Counted from the stretch's first letter, positions 1-8,734 are shown. The stretch is 43,241 bases of DNA from Demequina sp. (GCA_030148645.1 JASBTB010000101.1:1-43241); one strand, 5' to 3'. Notes: generated from the letters alone by a model not told the origin. Made by a program: numbers and translations.

Positions 1-63
1 GTCGTCGACTCCGGTACCGAACTCGTTGCGGTGAGGGAACGTACTCCTCAGTTGCTCTCATGA
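1..63 (+). CDS. Possible C-terminal fragment of an upstream gene
   Basis: One frame stays open from the first base of the window to a TGA at 61-63, giving about 20 residues. The next gene starts 18 bases later behind its own AGGGGG ribosome site, so this could be the tail of a co-oriented upstream gene. Twenty residues are too few to recognise a family. The other two forward frames either stop early or run into the next gene, so this frame is only the most economical reading. It could also be plain intergenic DNA. Confidence 0.25.
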   Translation, partial: VVDSGTELVAVRERTPQLLS

Positions 64-81
64 AGCGAATTAGGGGGCACC

Positions 82-471
82 ATGGCGTTGACCGACGTCC
101 CACCACACAGACTGCTTGCTGCCATCCAAGAAGGCGAAGAGGCTTCGGCACTCGAACTGATCAACCTTGCCTCGTCCCGCGACGCCTCGATTCGTGACAG
201 CGTGGCCGCGCGTGTCGATGCGCCCATCAGCGCCCTGATTGTGCTCGCCCAGGATCCCAAGGCGACGGTGCGCCGCACCCTCGCCGCCAACCCGGCCGTG
301 GCCCGCGTCGAATCCGTGTTGGGCATGCTCGTGGAGGACAAGGACAGTCATGTCGCGCTCGCGCTCGCGCTCAACCCGGCCACACCCGCCGCGACCCTTC
401 GTCGGTTGCTCGGCTACGGCAAGAAGAGCGTGCGCAGCGCCGCCCAAGAACGGCTTGCGGGCCTCCTGTAG
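82..471 (+). CDS. Variant leucine-rich-repeat protein (copy 1)
   Basis: A 129-residue soluble protein made of about four helical repeats of 24-28 residues. Each carries a pattern like LAxDxxxxVRxxLAxNPxxP (for example LIVLAQDPKATVRRTLAANP). This matches the variant leucine-rich-repeat / HEAT-like family common in Actinobacteria, whose usual role is protein binding; the partner is unknown. It has no signal peptide, no membrane segment and no cysteine cluster of the Azotobacter LRV type. The start is set by AGGGGG at 71-76. It is paralogous to the gene at 1722-2144, and the two bracket the sugar kinase and xseB. The gene converges on the kinase gene with a 9-base gap. Confidence 0.75.
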   Translation: MALTDVPPHRLLAAIQEGEEASALELINLASSRDASIRDSVAARVDAPISALIVLAQDPKATVRRTLAANPAVARVESVLGMLVEDKDSHVALALALNPATPAATLRRLLGYGKKSVRSAAQERLAGLL

Positions 472-480
472 GGACGGCCG

Positions 481-1407
481 TCAAGCCTGTGCACGCTCGA
501 GTTCCGCGGACGAGGGTGGGTTGGCTCCGGATCGAGACACCGTGATGGCCGCGATGCGCGCGCACCTTGCCAATACCGCAGCGATGGTCTCTTCTGGCGC
601 ATTCGCGAGAGCTTCGCGGCGGTGTGCTCCCAACAGGTCTGCCGACCACAGTCCATCGATCAGGCCTGCCATGTACGAGTCGCCGGCTCCGACCGTGTCG
701 GCCACCTCCACTCGCACGGACGGCACGTCGATCACCGCGCCCGATGCGACCGCCACCGAGCCCTCGGGACCTCGAGTGACCACGACAAGTGCGGCGCCGG
801 TGGCCGCCCATTGCCTGGCCACGTCGAGGGGATCGGCTCCCGGCATCAGCCACTCGAGGTCCTCGTCCGACACCTTGACCACGTCGGCGAGGTGGACAAA
901 CGCCTCGATGTGGGTCAGCGCAGTGCGCGGCTCGCCCATGAGCGTCGGGCGCGCATTCGGGTCGTAGGTGATCGTGGAGGCGGCGCGTGCGCCGCGTAGC
1001 AACCGTTTCACGTCCGTTCCACCGGGCTCGAGGACGGCAGCGATCGAGCCCGTGTGCACCGCGAGGGGAGCGGGGCGTGTGACCGCGTCGGGCGCGAGCG
1101 ACCAGGTGAGGTCAAAGTCGTACGTCGCCACGCCTTGAGCGTCGAGGTGCGCCGTCGCGACCGAGGTCTGCCGGGCGGGCGTGCCACCAGCTACGGACAC
1201 GTGCGACGCCTCAAGGTGTGCGCGCACCAGGCGGCCGTGCGCGTCGTCACCGAGCGCCGTCAACAACTCGACGTCGCGACCCAGGCGACCCAAGCCCAGC
1301 GCCACATTCGCGGGAGAGCCTCCCGGGTGGGTCACGGTAGTGCCGTCGGGGGCAACCACCACGTCAACAAGCGCCTCGCCGACGACGAGTGCGTGGTTAT
1401 GCGTCAT
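481..1407 (-). CDS. PfkB-family carbohydrate kinase (fructokinase-like)
   Basis: A 308-residue cytoplasmic kinase of the ribokinase/PfkB fold that phosphorylates a sugar with ATP. The N-terminus has the substrate-side GGSPANVALGLGRLG motif. The C-terminal half has DTVGAGDSYMAGL, the second PfkB signature, in which the GAGD aspartate is the catalytic base and the glycines form the anion hole. Length is normal for fructokinases. The gene overlaps the end of xseB by 11 bases on the same strand, so the two are probably translated from one message. The exact sugar cannot be read from sequence; fructose is the likeliest by motif similarity, but 2-keto-3-deoxygluconate or another hexose is possible. 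Confidence 0.85.
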   Translation of the reverse strand: MTHNHALVVGEALVDVVVAPDGTTVTHPGGSPANVALGLGRLGRDVELLTALGDDAHGRLVRAHLEASHVSVAGGTPARQTSVATAHLDAQGVATYDFDLTWSLAPDAVTRPAPLAVHTGSIAAVLEPGGTDVKRLLRGARAASTITYDPNARPTLMGEPRTALTHIEAFVHLADVVKVSDEDLEWLMPGADPLDVARQWAATGAALVVVTRGPEGSVAVASGAVIDVPSVRVEVADTVGAGDSYMAGLIDGLWSADLLGAHRREALANAPEETIAAVLARCARIAAITVSRSGANPPSSAELERAQA

Positions 1408-1615
1408 CGGCGCTGCCCGTTGCCGCTGCGATGGTGCTCTCGGCGCCCGCCAGCAGATACTCGCAGCGGCGTGCGAGCGCCTCGCCGCGCTCCCACAGCG
1501 ACATCGATTCGTCGAGAGTGGCAGCGCCCGCTTCGAGACGCGCCACGATGTCGATCAACTCGTCGCGCGCCTGTTCATAGGTCATCTGGTTTGCCTGCGG
1601 TGTGAAGTCAGTCAC
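1397..1615 (-). CDS. xseB: Exodeoxyribonuclease VII small subunit
   Basis: A 72-residue helical protein with the XseB core (ARDELIDIVARLEAGAATLDESMSLWERGEALARRCE). It binds the large subunit XseA to form exonuclease VII, which digests single-stranded DNA to oligonucleotides. The GTG at 1613-1615 is chosen because a TAATGT hexamer ends exactly six bases before it, the leaderless arrangement seen at other genes here. A GTG six bases further upstream would touch that hexamer. Unlike the usual adjacent xseA-xseB pair, xseA lies over 500 bases upstream, with an oppositely oriented repeat-protein gene between them. The 3' end overlaps the sugar kinase gene. Confidence 0.9.
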   Translation of the reverse strand: MTDFTPQANQMTYEQARDELIDIVARLEAGAATLDESMSLWERGEALARRCEYLLAGAESTIAAATGSADDA

Positions 1616-1621
1616 GCCCAC

Positions 1622-1627
1622 ACATTA
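1622..1627 (-). promoter_or_regulatory. -10 element of xseB (leaderless)
   Basis: TAATGT on the minus strand lies six bases before GTG 1615, so transcription should start at or within a base of the start codon. No -35 match is evident. The need for its own promoter follows from xseB being cut off from xseA by a gene on the other strand. Confidence 0.55.
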
Positions 1628-1721
1628 TCGCGTCATAGTCCGGGACCCCAGCCCTCTCACAGACCAACCAGACGGTTGATGTGCGCATGTCGTCCGTCGA
1701 CGTTCACAAAGGGGTGACCAC

Positions 1722-2144
1722 ATGGCCAACGACCACTCGCGCGCGGCACTGCCCGGGCCGCTCGACCCGAGTCTGTCTGACCACGATCTTGCGCAGTTGG
1801 CGCGATCGGAGCAGGCCACGGTGCGTGCCGCGGCTGCGGCGCATCGGAATACTCCGCTCACCGTCATTCTCCAGCTCGCACGCGACGAGGCGCGCGTGGT
1901 GCGCGCTGGCGTCGCCCGCAACCCGCGCACGGACATCCCCGAAGAAATCTTGCGCGACCTTGCGACCGACAACGCCGTCGAGGTGGTCTTCGCCCTGATC
2001 GCGAACGACTCGGTGCCCGACTCCGTCATCGCGCGCGTGATGCGTGGCAAACACAGGGACGCCTACGGCCCGGCCAAGGCACGGCTGTCCAGGAACGGCA
2101 CCAAGACGGGAATCTTGAGCACTTTTGCCGCCCTGCGCGGATAG
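1722..2144 (+). CDS. Variant leucine-rich-repeat protein (copy 2)
   Basis: A 140-residue protein built from the same repeats as copy 1 at 82-471, for example LQLARDEARVVRAGVARNP and LRDLATDNAVEVVFALIANDSVP. It has an extra basic C-terminal tail. It has no signal peptide or membrane segment, so it is probably a cytoplasmic binding protein of unknown partner. The start follows a strong AAAGGGGTG ribosome site at 1708-1716. Its position is odd: it lies in the opposite orientation between xseA and xseB, converging on xseA with only a 7-base gap and diverging from xseB. Duplication of the repeat gene around the kinase-xseB block may have separated the two exonuclease genes. Confidence 0.75.
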   Translation: MANDHSRAALPGPLDPSLSDHDLAQLARSEQATVRAAAAAHRNTPLTVILQLARDEARVVRAGVARNPRTDIPEEILRDLATDNAVEVVFALIANDSVPDSVIARVMRGKHRDAYGPAKARLSRNGTKTGILSTFAALRG

Positions 2145-2151
2145 GGCCGGG

Positions 2152-3441
2152 TCAGCCGGGCGGCGTCACGTCGGTGACGCGTGCGCCGAGCGCGCCCGAC
2201 GCGACGCGGACCGAGATGTCCTCTCCCACCGCGACATCGTCGGGTGACGTGACGACCCTTCCGGAGGCGTTTCGTATCACGGCGTAACCCCGGTCGAGGG
2301 TCGACTGTGGGCTGAGCGCCCGCAACGAGGCCGCCGCCGACGCGAACTCGCCACGCGCCCGCGCCACGGCATTGGCGGCGGCCGCGCGCAGGCGTTCGTG
2401 CGCGTGACGGAGTGCGTCGCGGTGTGGCTCAAGCATCCGTACCGGTTGCGCGATCACCGGCCGCTCCCGCAGATCCGCCACCCGCTCGCGTTCGCGGCGT
2501 ACGCGTGCGGATATCGCCGCCACCATGAGCGCGCGTGCTCCCTCGAGGCGTTCCCGTTCGGCTGCGGCATCGGGGACGATGCGCTTGCCAGCATCGGTGG
2601 GGGTGGAGGCGCGATAGTCGGCGACCAAGTCCAGCAGCGGGTTGTCCATTTCGTGGCCGATGGCGCTCACCAGCGGTGTCACGACCGCAGCGGCGGCGCG
2701 CACTAGTTTCTCGTCGCTGAACGCGAGCAGGTCCTCCAAGGAGCCTCCGCCGCGGGCCACCACGATCACATCGACATCGTTGCGCAGGTCGAGTTCGCGC
2801 AGTGCGGCGGCCACGTCGGCCACCGCCCGCGGACCCTGCACCGTGACTCGCCTGATCTCGAACCGTGCGGCGGGCCAGCGCTGCGTGGCGTTGGTGACGA
2901 CGTCGTGCTCCGCATCGCCCTGGGTCGCCACCACGAGGCCGATGCGTCGCGGGATCATCGGTAGCGCGACCTTGCGGTCGGCAGAGAAGAGCCCCTCGGC
3001 CGCGAGGGCAACCTTGAGTGCCTCGATGCGCGCGAGGAGGTCGCCCAGACCCACCGAGCGCACCTCGTCGGCCACCATCTGAAGGTCGCCGCCCCGCGGC
3101 CACCACTGAGGTTTCGCGTGGATGACTACCCGCGCGCCGTCCTCCAGCGAGACGCCCAACGCATCGACCTGTGTCGCAGGCAGCGTCGCCTTGAGGGACA
3201 TCTGTGCTTCTGTATCGCGCAGGGTGACAAACACGAGATGGCGCCAGCGTTTGACGTTGAGGACCTGCCCCTCGACCCACACGGGGCTCATGCGCGCGAT
3301 GTAGTCGCCGATCTTGGGGCTCAGGTGGCGCACGGGCCACGGCCGCTCGGCGCTCGTGTCGGCCGCCGTTGCGGCGAGGGAGACGGGGGCATCGGGAAGG
3401 ATGTCGGGTGCGTGTTCGTTGTTCCCATCAGCGTCGGCCAC
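2152..3441 (-). CDS. xseA: Exodeoxyribonuclease VII large subunit
   Basis: A 429-residue catalytic subunit of exonuclease VII. The N-terminal OB-fold ([26 protein letters not shown]) binds single-stranded DNA. The central catalytic domain has the family motifs [18 protein letters not shown] and [20 protein letters not shown], which carry the conserved Arg, His and Asp. A helical, arginine-rich C-terminal region, which in the family binds XseB, ends with the conserved [10 protein letters not shown] segment. The GTG at 3439-3441 is chosen because it precedes the whole OB domain and is the last sensible start before the divergent ispH. The frame stays open much further upstream, but that part lies antisense to ispH. 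No convincing ribosome site was seen. Confidence 0.93.
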   Translation of the reverse strand: MADADGNNEHAPDILPDAPVSLAATAADTSAERPWPVRHLSPKIGDYIARMSPVWVEGQVLNVKRWRHLVFVTLRDTEAQMSLKATLPATQVDALGVSLEDGARVVIHAKPQWWPRGGDLQMVADEVRSVGLGDLLARIEALKVALAAEGLFSADRKVALPMIPRRIGLVVATQGDAEHDVVTNATQRWPAARFEIRRVTVQGPRAVADVAAALRELDLRNDVDVIVVARGGGSLEDLLAFSDEKLVRAAAAVVTPLVSAIGHEMDNPLLDLVADYRASTPTDAGKRIVPDAAAERERLEGARALMVAAISARVRRERERVADLRERPVIAQPVRMLEPHRDALRHAHERLRAAAANAVARARGEFASAAASLRALSPQSTLDRGYAVIRNASGRVVTSPDDVAVGEDISVRVASGALGARVTDVTPPG

Positions 3442-3458
3442 TGTCCAAGCCTGCCACG

Positions 3459-3464
3459 TAGGAT
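3459..3464 (+). promoter_or_regulatory. -10 element of ispH (leaderless)
   Basis: TAGGAT lies seven bases before ATG 3472, in the 30-base gap between the divergent starts of xseA and ispH. The following GGAGA could also act as a weak ribosome site if transcription begins upstream. Confidence 0.55.
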
Positions 3465-3471
3465 GGAGAAC

Positions 3472-4449
3472 ATGCCTGCCCCCAACTCCCGGCGAGTTCT
3501 GCTTGCCGCCCCGCGTGGCTATTGTGCTGGCGTCGACAGGGCCGTGATCGCCGTGGAGAAGGCCCTCGAACTGCACGGAGCGCCGATCTATGTTCGCAAA
3601 GAGATCGTCCACAACAAGTATGTGGTGGAGACCCTGACCGAGCGTGGCGCGATATTTGTGTCCGAGACGGATGAGGTTCCCGAGGGTGCCCGGGTGGTGT
3701 TCTCCGCACACGGTGTCTCGCCTGCCGTGCGCGATTCCGCGGCGGCACGCCAGTTGACGACGATCGACGCCACGTGCCCGCTCGTGACGAAGGTGCACAA
3801 GGAGGCGGTGCGCTTTGCGCGCGCCGACCAGACGATCCTCCTGATTGGGCACACCGGCCACGAAGAGGTCGAGGGCACGGCGGGCGAGGCCCCCGAGAAC
3901 ACCATCGTCGTGAATTCGCCCGATGATGTCGACGGGCTCGAGGTGCCGGACCCCGGCAACGTGGTGTGGTTGTCGCAAACCACGCTGTCCGTGGACGAGA
4001 CCATGGAGACGGTGCGACGATTGCGCGTGAAGTTCCCCGAACTCCAGGATCCGCCGAGCGACGACATTTGCTACGCCACCCAGAACCGCCAGGTGGCCGT
4101 CAAGAAGATCGCGCCGCAGGTGGAGTTGATGATCGTCGTCGGTTCGGCGAACTCCTCCAACTCCGTGCGGCTCGTCGAGGTGGCGCGCCAGTCGGGAGCG
4201 GACTCCGCATACCGCATCGATCGCGCCCGTGAACTGCGTGGCGAGTGGTTCGATGGCGTCGCCACCGTGGGGGTGACGTCGGGCGCATCGGTGCCCGAGA
4301 TCCTGGTGCGCGACGTGCTCGACGCCTTGGCCGCCCGCGGCTACGAGACGGTGGAGGAGGTGCGAACGGCCACGGAGGACCTCATGTTCTCGCTGCCGCG
4401 CGAGATCAGGGCGGACCTCAAGCACCGCGAGGCGGCCGCGAACGCCTAG
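3472..4449 (+). CDS. ispH: 4-hydroxy-3-methylbut-2-enyl diphosphate reductase
   Basis: A 325-residue Fe-S enzyme for the last step of the MEP isoprenoid pathway, reducing HMBPP to IPP and DMAPP. The three cluster-ligand cysteines are visible at Cys18 ([10 protein letters not shown]), Cys102 ([10 protein letters not shown]) and Cys200 (ICYATQNRQ). The substrate-binding histidines (VHNKYVV and [10 protein letters not shown]) and the SxN motif ([11 protein letters not shown]) are also present. ATG 3472 is preferred to ATG 3463 because it follows a -10-like TAGGAT at leaderless spacing and begins just before the conserved core. The gene ends in a CTAG shared with the stop codon of the convergent rmuC. 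Confidence 0.96.
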   Translation: MPAPNSRRVLLAAPRGYCAGVDRAVIAVEKALELHGAPIYVRKEIVHNKYVVETLTERGAIFVSETDEVPEGARVVFSAHGVSPAVRDSAAARQLTTIDATCPLVTKVHKEAVRFARADQTILLIGHTGHEEVEGTAGEAPENTIVVNSPDDVDGLEVPDPGNVVWLSQTTLSVDETMETVRRLRVKFPELQDPPSDDICYATQNRQVAVKKIAPQVELMIVVGSANSSNSVRLVEVARQSGADSAYRIDRARELRGEWFDGVATVGVTSGASVPEILVRDVLDALAARGYETVEEVRTATEDLMFSLPREIRADLKHREAAANA

Positions 4450-5801
4450 TCCGGCGGCTCTTCCTCGGCACCCAGTTCCGGCGCCGCAATCTGACGGATG
4501 TCGAGGTGGACCGGGTGTGACTCGTCGATCACGCCAGTGATTTCCTGCATCTGACCGAACTTCCGTGCGCTGACGAGCACGCGGGATTCCATCGACGCGA
4601 CCGTCGCGTTGTAGGCCTTGCCCGCCCCGTCGAGTGCCTTGCCGAGGCGAGCCAGGTGGCCGCCCATGGTGATCAGGCGGTCGTACAGTTCCTTGCCGGT
4701 GGCGAGTACCTGTTGCGCATTCTTGGCAAGGGTGTCTTCCTTCCACGCATGCGCGACGGTGCGCAACATGGCCACCAGCGTGGTGGGCGTGGCGATGACC
4801 ACGCGCTTGGCGAACGCGTACTCCTGAAGCCCCGGGTCCTGTTCCAGCGCGCTCTGGTAGAAGGCCTCCGACGGGACGAACATCACCACGAACTCGGGCG
4901 CCGAATCGAACATGTCCCAGTACTTCTTGGACGCGAGGTCGTCGACGTGTTTCTTCACGTGCCGCGCATGCGCGAGCAGCCGTTCGGCACGCACCGCCTC
5001 ATCATCAGTCTCGAAGGCCTCCAGGAGCGCCGAAAGCGCGACCTTGGAGTCGACCACGATGGTGCGCCCGCCGGCGAGTTTCACCGTCATGTCGGGGCGG
5101 AGATTCTTGCCCTCCGCATCCTTGACGTTCTCTTGCTCCTCGAAGTCGACGTGATTGACCATGCCCGACAGTTCGACGACGCGACGCAGTTGGACCTCAC
5201 CCCAGTTGCCGCGCACGTCGGAGCGCCGCAACGTATTCACGAAATCGGTGGTCTTCTTGTCGAGTTTGGCGGAGGCCTCGATCATCTGCCGCACCTGCTC
5301 TGCAAGGGCCGCCTGTCCTTCGGCGCGGGACTTGTCCGCATCGGCGGTCTGGCGTTGCACCTCGAGGAGTGCCTTCGCAATGGGCTCGACCATTGTCTTG
5401 ACGGACTGTTCGCGTTTGGCGAGTTCGGCGTCGGCACCCTGCCTCTCGAGCGTGAGCCGCTCCTGCGCCACCGCAAGCAACTGCTCGGTGCTGGCCTTGA
5501 GGGTCTGCGCCGACAGCGCCTGGAATGCCTGCTCCATCTGGGCCCGGTCGCCCCTGACTTGGGCTACGTACCTCTCGTGAGCGGCCGTCAGATCGGCCTC
5601 GCGACTGACGGCCATCTCCTGAACCTCGACGATGCGCCGCTCGAGCTCGCTTACCCGGGACCTGTACACCTCGAGGGTTCCACGGGCCTCGGCAACCCTC
5701 GCGTCGGCCGCCCGTTGCGCGGCCGCGGCCCGCAGCGCTCCCACCAGCCATCCGATGACGGTTCCTGCGATGGCGGCGATGGCCGCGATCCAATACTCCA
5801 T
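4446..5801 (-). CDS. rmuC: DNA recombination protein RmuC homolog
   Basis: A 451-residue RmuC-family protein, linked in E. coli to limiting inversions at short inverted repeats; a nuclease-like fold is predicted for the family. The first 30 residues form a membrane anchor ([19 protein letters not shown]). A long coiled coil follows to about residue 170. The conserved C-terminal domain has [43 protein letters not shown] and [25 protein letters not shown] 5801 was chosen because it begins directly at the anchor; the 19 residues upstream look non-coding. The stop codon lies inside the CTAG at 4446-4449, overlapping the ispH stop. Confidence 0.92.
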   Translation of the reverse strand: MEYWIAAIAAIAGTVIGWLVGALRAAAAQRAADARVAEARGTLEVYRSRVSELERRIVEVQEMAVSREADLTAAHERYVAQVRGDRAQMEQAFQALSAQTLKASTEQLLAVAQERLTLERQGADAELAKREQSVKTMVEPIAKALLEVQRQTADADKSRAEGQAALAEQVRQMIEASAKLDKKTTDFVNTLRRSDVRGNWGEVQLRRVVELSGMVNHVDFEEQENVKDAEGKNLRPDMTVKLAGGRTIVVDSKVALSALLEAFETDDEAVRAERLLAHARHVKKHVDDLASKKYWDMFDSAPEFVVMFVPSEAFYQSALEQDPGLQEYAFAKRVVIATPTTLVAMLRTVAHAWKEDTLAKNAQQVLATGKELYDRLITMGGHLARLGKALDGAGKAYNATVASMESRVLVSARKFGQMQEITGVIDESHPVHLDIRQIAAPELGAEEEPPD

Positions 5802-5871
5802 GGACCTACTGTGGCACGGGGCACCGACAGCGCGAGTTTTGCGATGTGCGGCGGGCACCTGGTGCGTGGCG

Positions 5872-5887
5872 TGTGATCTGCGTCACA
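5872..5887. promoter_or_regulatory. Perfect CRP/GlxR-type operator palindrome
   Basis: TGTGATCTGCGTCACA fits the cAMP-receptor consensus TGTGA-N6-TCACA with both half-sites perfect. It lies 168 bases before the peptide-binding lipoprotein start, about 80 bases from its likely transcription start, and 70 bases before rmuC on the other strand. In Actinobacteria such sites are bound by Crp/GlxR proteins. Binding here is inferred from the match only. Confidence 0.7.
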
Positions 5888-5950
5888 TGACATCCTGCTT
5901 GGATATCGGAATCGATGCCTGGGCGTAATGTGTTCGTTACCTGCTCTCCG

Positions 5951-5981
5951 TAGCATGGTGACATCCCGAGGAAACTCCTCG
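5951..5981 (+). promoter_or_regulatory. -10 element and leader hairpin of the peptide transporter
   Basis: TAGCAT at 5951-5956 is a plausible -10, placing the transcription start near 5963. The same hexamer in the same TAGCATGG context occurs before the BMP lipoprotein gene at 41657. A small hairpin (CGAGGA-AAC-TCCTCG, 5967-5981) would form right at the 5' end of the message and may stabilise it. No good -35 was seen. Confidence 0.45.
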
Positions 5982-6054
5982 CGGAACGTCGTGCACGCTT
6001 TCGCCCCCTACTTGGGCGGTGAACCGCGTCGCGAGTAAAGAAAGGAGTCCGAGT

Positions 6055-7683
6055 ATGCAGCTCGGCACAATTGGTAAGGGCATGGCGCTGGCAGCAGCCG
6101 CGACACTGGCCCTAGCCGCGTGCTCGTCCGGCGGCAACCCCGAGGTCACCACCGGCTCGACTGGCGGCGGTACCACCGACGGAACTGCGATCGTGTACGC
6201 GAACGGTTCGGAGCCCCAGAACCCCTTGGTTCCAGGTAACACGAACGAGACCGGTGGCGGCAAGATCATCGACTCGATCTTTGCTGGCCTGGTCTACTAC
6301 GACGCCACCGGAGCGGCGATCAACGAGGTCGCTGACTCGATCGTCGCGGACGACCCTCAGAACTTCACCATCACGTTGAAGGACGGCTGGACGTTCACCA
6401 ACGGTGAGCCCGTCACGGCCAATTCGTTCGTGGACGCCTGGCAGTACACCGCTTTGGCCTCCAACGGCCAGTTGGGTGCGTACTTCTTCGAGGACATCGC
6501 CGGATTCAGTTACGACGAGGACTCGCCGCTCGCCCTCACGGTGATTGACGACCTCACGTTCACGGTGGAGTTGAGCAAGCCCGCCGCCGACTTTGCGCAG
6601 CGCCTGGGCTACGCGGCCTACTTCCCGCTCCCGCAGGCGTTCTTCGACGACCCTGAGGCCTTCGGCACCGCCCCGATCGGCAACGGCCCGTACATGCTGG
6701 CCAGCGCCGACGCGTGGCAACGCGACGTCCAGATCGAACTCGTGACCAACCCCGACTACCAGGGTGGTCGCGCCCCGCAGAACGACGGCCTGACCTTCGT
6801 GTTCTACGCCACGCAGGAAGCCGCCTACGCGGACCTGCTGTCGAACAACGTCGACGTCATCGACGGCATCCCGGACTCCTCCCTGGCCACATACCAGACC
6901 GAACTGGGCGACCGTGCGGTCAACCAGGCGGCGGCCATCTTCCAGTCCTTCACCATCCCGGAGCGCCTGCCGCGCTTCTCGGGTGAAGAGGGCAGGTTGC
7001 GTCGTCAGGCCCTGTCCATGTCGATCAACCGTCAGGAAATCACCGACGTGATCTTCCAGGGAACGCGTACCCCGGCCTCCGACTTCACCTCCCCGGTGGT
7101 CGACGGCTGGAGCAACTCCCTCCAAGGAGCAGAGGTCCTGGAATACAACCCCGACAAGGCGGTGGAGTTGTGGGCTCAGGCTGACGCCATCAGCCCCTGG
7201 GAAGGCACCTTCAAGTTGGCGTACAACGCCGACGGTGGCCACCAGGCTTGGGTCGACGCCACGATCAACTCGATCAAGAACACGCTCGGTATCGACGCTG
7301 AGGGCGACCCGTACGCCACCTTCGCCGAGTTGCGCGGAGACGTGACCAATGACACGATCACGTCCGCGTTCCGTACCGGCTGGCAGGCCGACTACCCTGG
7401 CCTGTACAACTTCCTCGGACCGCTGTATGCGACAGGCGCCGGCTCGAACGACGGTGACTACTCGTCGGCCGAGTTCGACGCGCTGCTCCAGGAGGGTATC
7501 TCCAACCCGGACACTGCGGAGCGCAACACCATCCTGCAGCAGGCCCAGGAGGTCCTTCTGAAGGACCTGCCAGCGATTCCGCTGTGGTACTCCAACGTCA
7601 ACGGTGGGTACTCGGAAAATGTCAGCAACGTGACATTCGGCTGGAACTCGGTGCCTCTCTACTACGAGATCACCAAGAACTAG
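6055..7683 (+). CDS. Peptide ABC transporter substrate-binding lipoprotein
   Basis: A 542-residue extracytoplasmic solute-binding protein of the SBP_bac_5 (OppA/DppA) family that captures peptides and delivers them to the permease encoded next. The signal peptide (KGMALAAAATLALAAC) ends in a lipobox with the lipid-carrying Cys23. A Gly/Thr/Ser linker follows, then the family core with NGSEPQNPLVPGNTNE, GWTFTNGEPVTANSFVDAW and FGTAPIGNGPYML. ATG 6055 was chosen over an in-frame ATG 36 bases upstream because AAAGGAG at 6041-6047 precedes it at normal spacing and it begins at the signal peptide. The gene heads an operon, but a strong hairpin separates it from the permease genes. Confidence 0.93.
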   Translation: MQLGTIGKGMALAAAATLALAACSSGGNPEVTTGSTGGGTTDGTAIVYANGSEPQNPLVPGNTNETGGGKIIDSIFAGLVYYDATGAAINEVADSIVADDPQNFTITLKDGWTFTNGEPVTANSFVDAWQYTALASNGQLGAYFFEDIAGFSYDEDSPLALTVIDDLTFTVELSKPAADFAQRLGYAAYFPLPQAFFDDPEAFGTAPIGNGPYMLASADAWQRDVQIELVTNPDYQGGRAPQNDGLTFVFYATQEAAYADLLSNNVDVIDGIPDSSLATYQTELGDRAVNQAAAIFQSFTIPERLPRFSGEEGRLRRQALSMSINRQEITDVIFQGTRTPASDFTSPVVDGWSNSLQGAEVLEYNPDKAVELWAQADAISPWEGTFKLAYNADGGHQAWVDATINSIKNTLGIDAEGDPYATFAELRGDVTNDTITSAFRTGWQADYPGLYNFLGPLYATGAGSNDGDYSSAEFDALLQEGISNPDTAERNTILQQAQEVLLKDLPAIPLWYSNVNGGYSENVSNVTFGWNSVPLYYEITKN

Positions 7684-7689
7684 TCAGCA

Positions 7690-7729
7690 CGTGGGGCTCG
7701 TCCCGACTCCGGTCGGGACGAGCCCCACG
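7690..7729 (+). terminator. Long perfect stem-loop between binding protein and permease genes
   Basis: A perfect 18-bp inverted repeat (7690-7707 with 7712-7729) closes on a TCCG tetraloop, starting six bases after the stop codon of the binding-protein gene. No T-run follows. It may act as a partial terminator or as a 3' barrier to RNA decay, so that more binding protein than permease is made. Confidence 0.75.
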
Positions 7730-7756
7730 CCTGTCTGTTGACCGGTTCCCAGGCTG

Positions 7757-7762
7757 TACGAT
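7757..7762 (+). promoter_or_regulatory. Possible internal promoter for the permease genes
   Basis: TACGAT lies about 45 bases before the first permease start and downstream of the hairpin, so the permease and ATPase genes could have their own weak promoter. An upstream TTGACC at 7738-7743 sits too close (13-base spacer) to be an ideal -35. Confidence 0.3.
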
Positions 7763-7807
7763 GAGGCCACTCATGCCAAAACCCACGACGACAACCGCGA
7801 GCCGCCG

Positions 7808-8734
7808 ATGCTGAGATACATCCTGAGGCGATTGCTCCAGGCCGTGCCCGTCTTCTTGGGCACCACATTCCTGATCTACTTCATGGTCTTCGCCATGCCC
7901 GGCAACCCGATCGTCGCGCTGTTCGGCGACAAGACCCCCAATCCCGCCCAGGTTGCCGTGCTCGAGGCGCAGTACAACCTGGACAAGCCGTTCTTCGTGC
8001 AGTACGTGCTGTACCTCAAGAACGTCCTGACCGGCGATCTCGGCACGACCTTCTCGGGCCGCAACGTCAACGAGGTCTTCGGGGCCACATTCCCCGTGAC
8101 GCTCAAGTTGGTGCTCATGGCGGTTGTCCTCGAGTTCGTCCTGTCCGTGGTGATCGGCCTCATCTCCGGACTACGCGAGGGTAAGTATTTCGACAACGCC
8201 AGTGTGGTCGTCGCCCTCGTCCTCAACTCACTGCCCGTCTTTGTTGCGCTGTTCCTGGCGCAGTACTTCATCGGCATCAAGTGGGGACTAGCGCCCGTCA
8301 CGGTGGGGCGGGACACGTCGTGGGGGGCGATGTTCGTCCCTGCGCTCGTGATCGCCCTGACCATTTACGTCACAGGTATGCGCCTCATGCGAGGTTCGGT
8401 GATCGAAGCCCGCAGCGAGGACTACGTGCGCACCGCGTACGCCAAGGGCCTGACGTCGCGTCGCATCGTTCCCGTGCACATCGCCCGCAACTCGCTTATC
8501 CCCGTCGTGACAAACTCGGCCGCGAGCTTCGGCGCCCTCATTGCCGGAACCACGATCACGGAAGGTATCTACAACATCCCGGGTGTCGGCAACACGCTGT
8601 TTCAAGCGATCATTCGCGGGGAGAACGCCACAGTCGTGTCGTTCGTCACGATCCTCACCCTGCTGTACGTGATCGTCAACATCCTCGTAGACCTCCTGTA
8701 CGCCGTCCTCGACCCCAGGATTCGCTATGTCTGA
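7808..8734 (+). CDS. Peptide ABC transporter permease, OppB/DppB type
   Basis: A 308-residue inner-membrane permease with about six transmembrane helices. The N-terminus has the family signature (LRRLLQAVPVFLGTTFLIYFMVFAMPGNP). Near the C-terminus is the cytoplasmic coupling-loop motif that docks on the ATPase (AYAKGLTSRRIVPVHIARNSLIPV). It pairs with the next gene product to form the channel. The stop codon overlaps the start of the second permease gene by 8 bases, so the two are translationally coupled. Confidence 0.93.
   Translation: MLRYILRRLLQAVPVFLGTTFLIYFMVFAMPGNPIVALFGDKTPNPAQVAVLEAQYNLDKPFFVQYVLYLKNVLTGDLGTTFSGRNVNEVFGATFPVTLKLVLMAVVLEFVLSVVIGLISGLREGKYFDNASVVVALVLNSLPVFVALFLAQYFIGIKWGLAPVTVGRDTSWGAMFVPALVIALTIYVTGMRLMRGSVIEARSEDYVRTAYAKGLTSRRIVPVHIARNSLIPVVTNSAASFGALIAGTTITEGIYNIPGVGNTLFQAIIRGENATVVSFVTILTLLYVIVNILVDLLYAVLDPRIRYV

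Noticed and set aside
3442-4746. Upstream extension of the xseA reading frame across the ispH region
   Set aside because: The frame stays open but is antisense to the clearly real ispH, and XseA proteins begin just before the WPVRHL segment at the chosen GTG.
4656-5876. Long forward frame opposite rmuC
   Set aside because: It shows no recognisable domain and is explained by the complement of the coiled-coil codons of rmuC.
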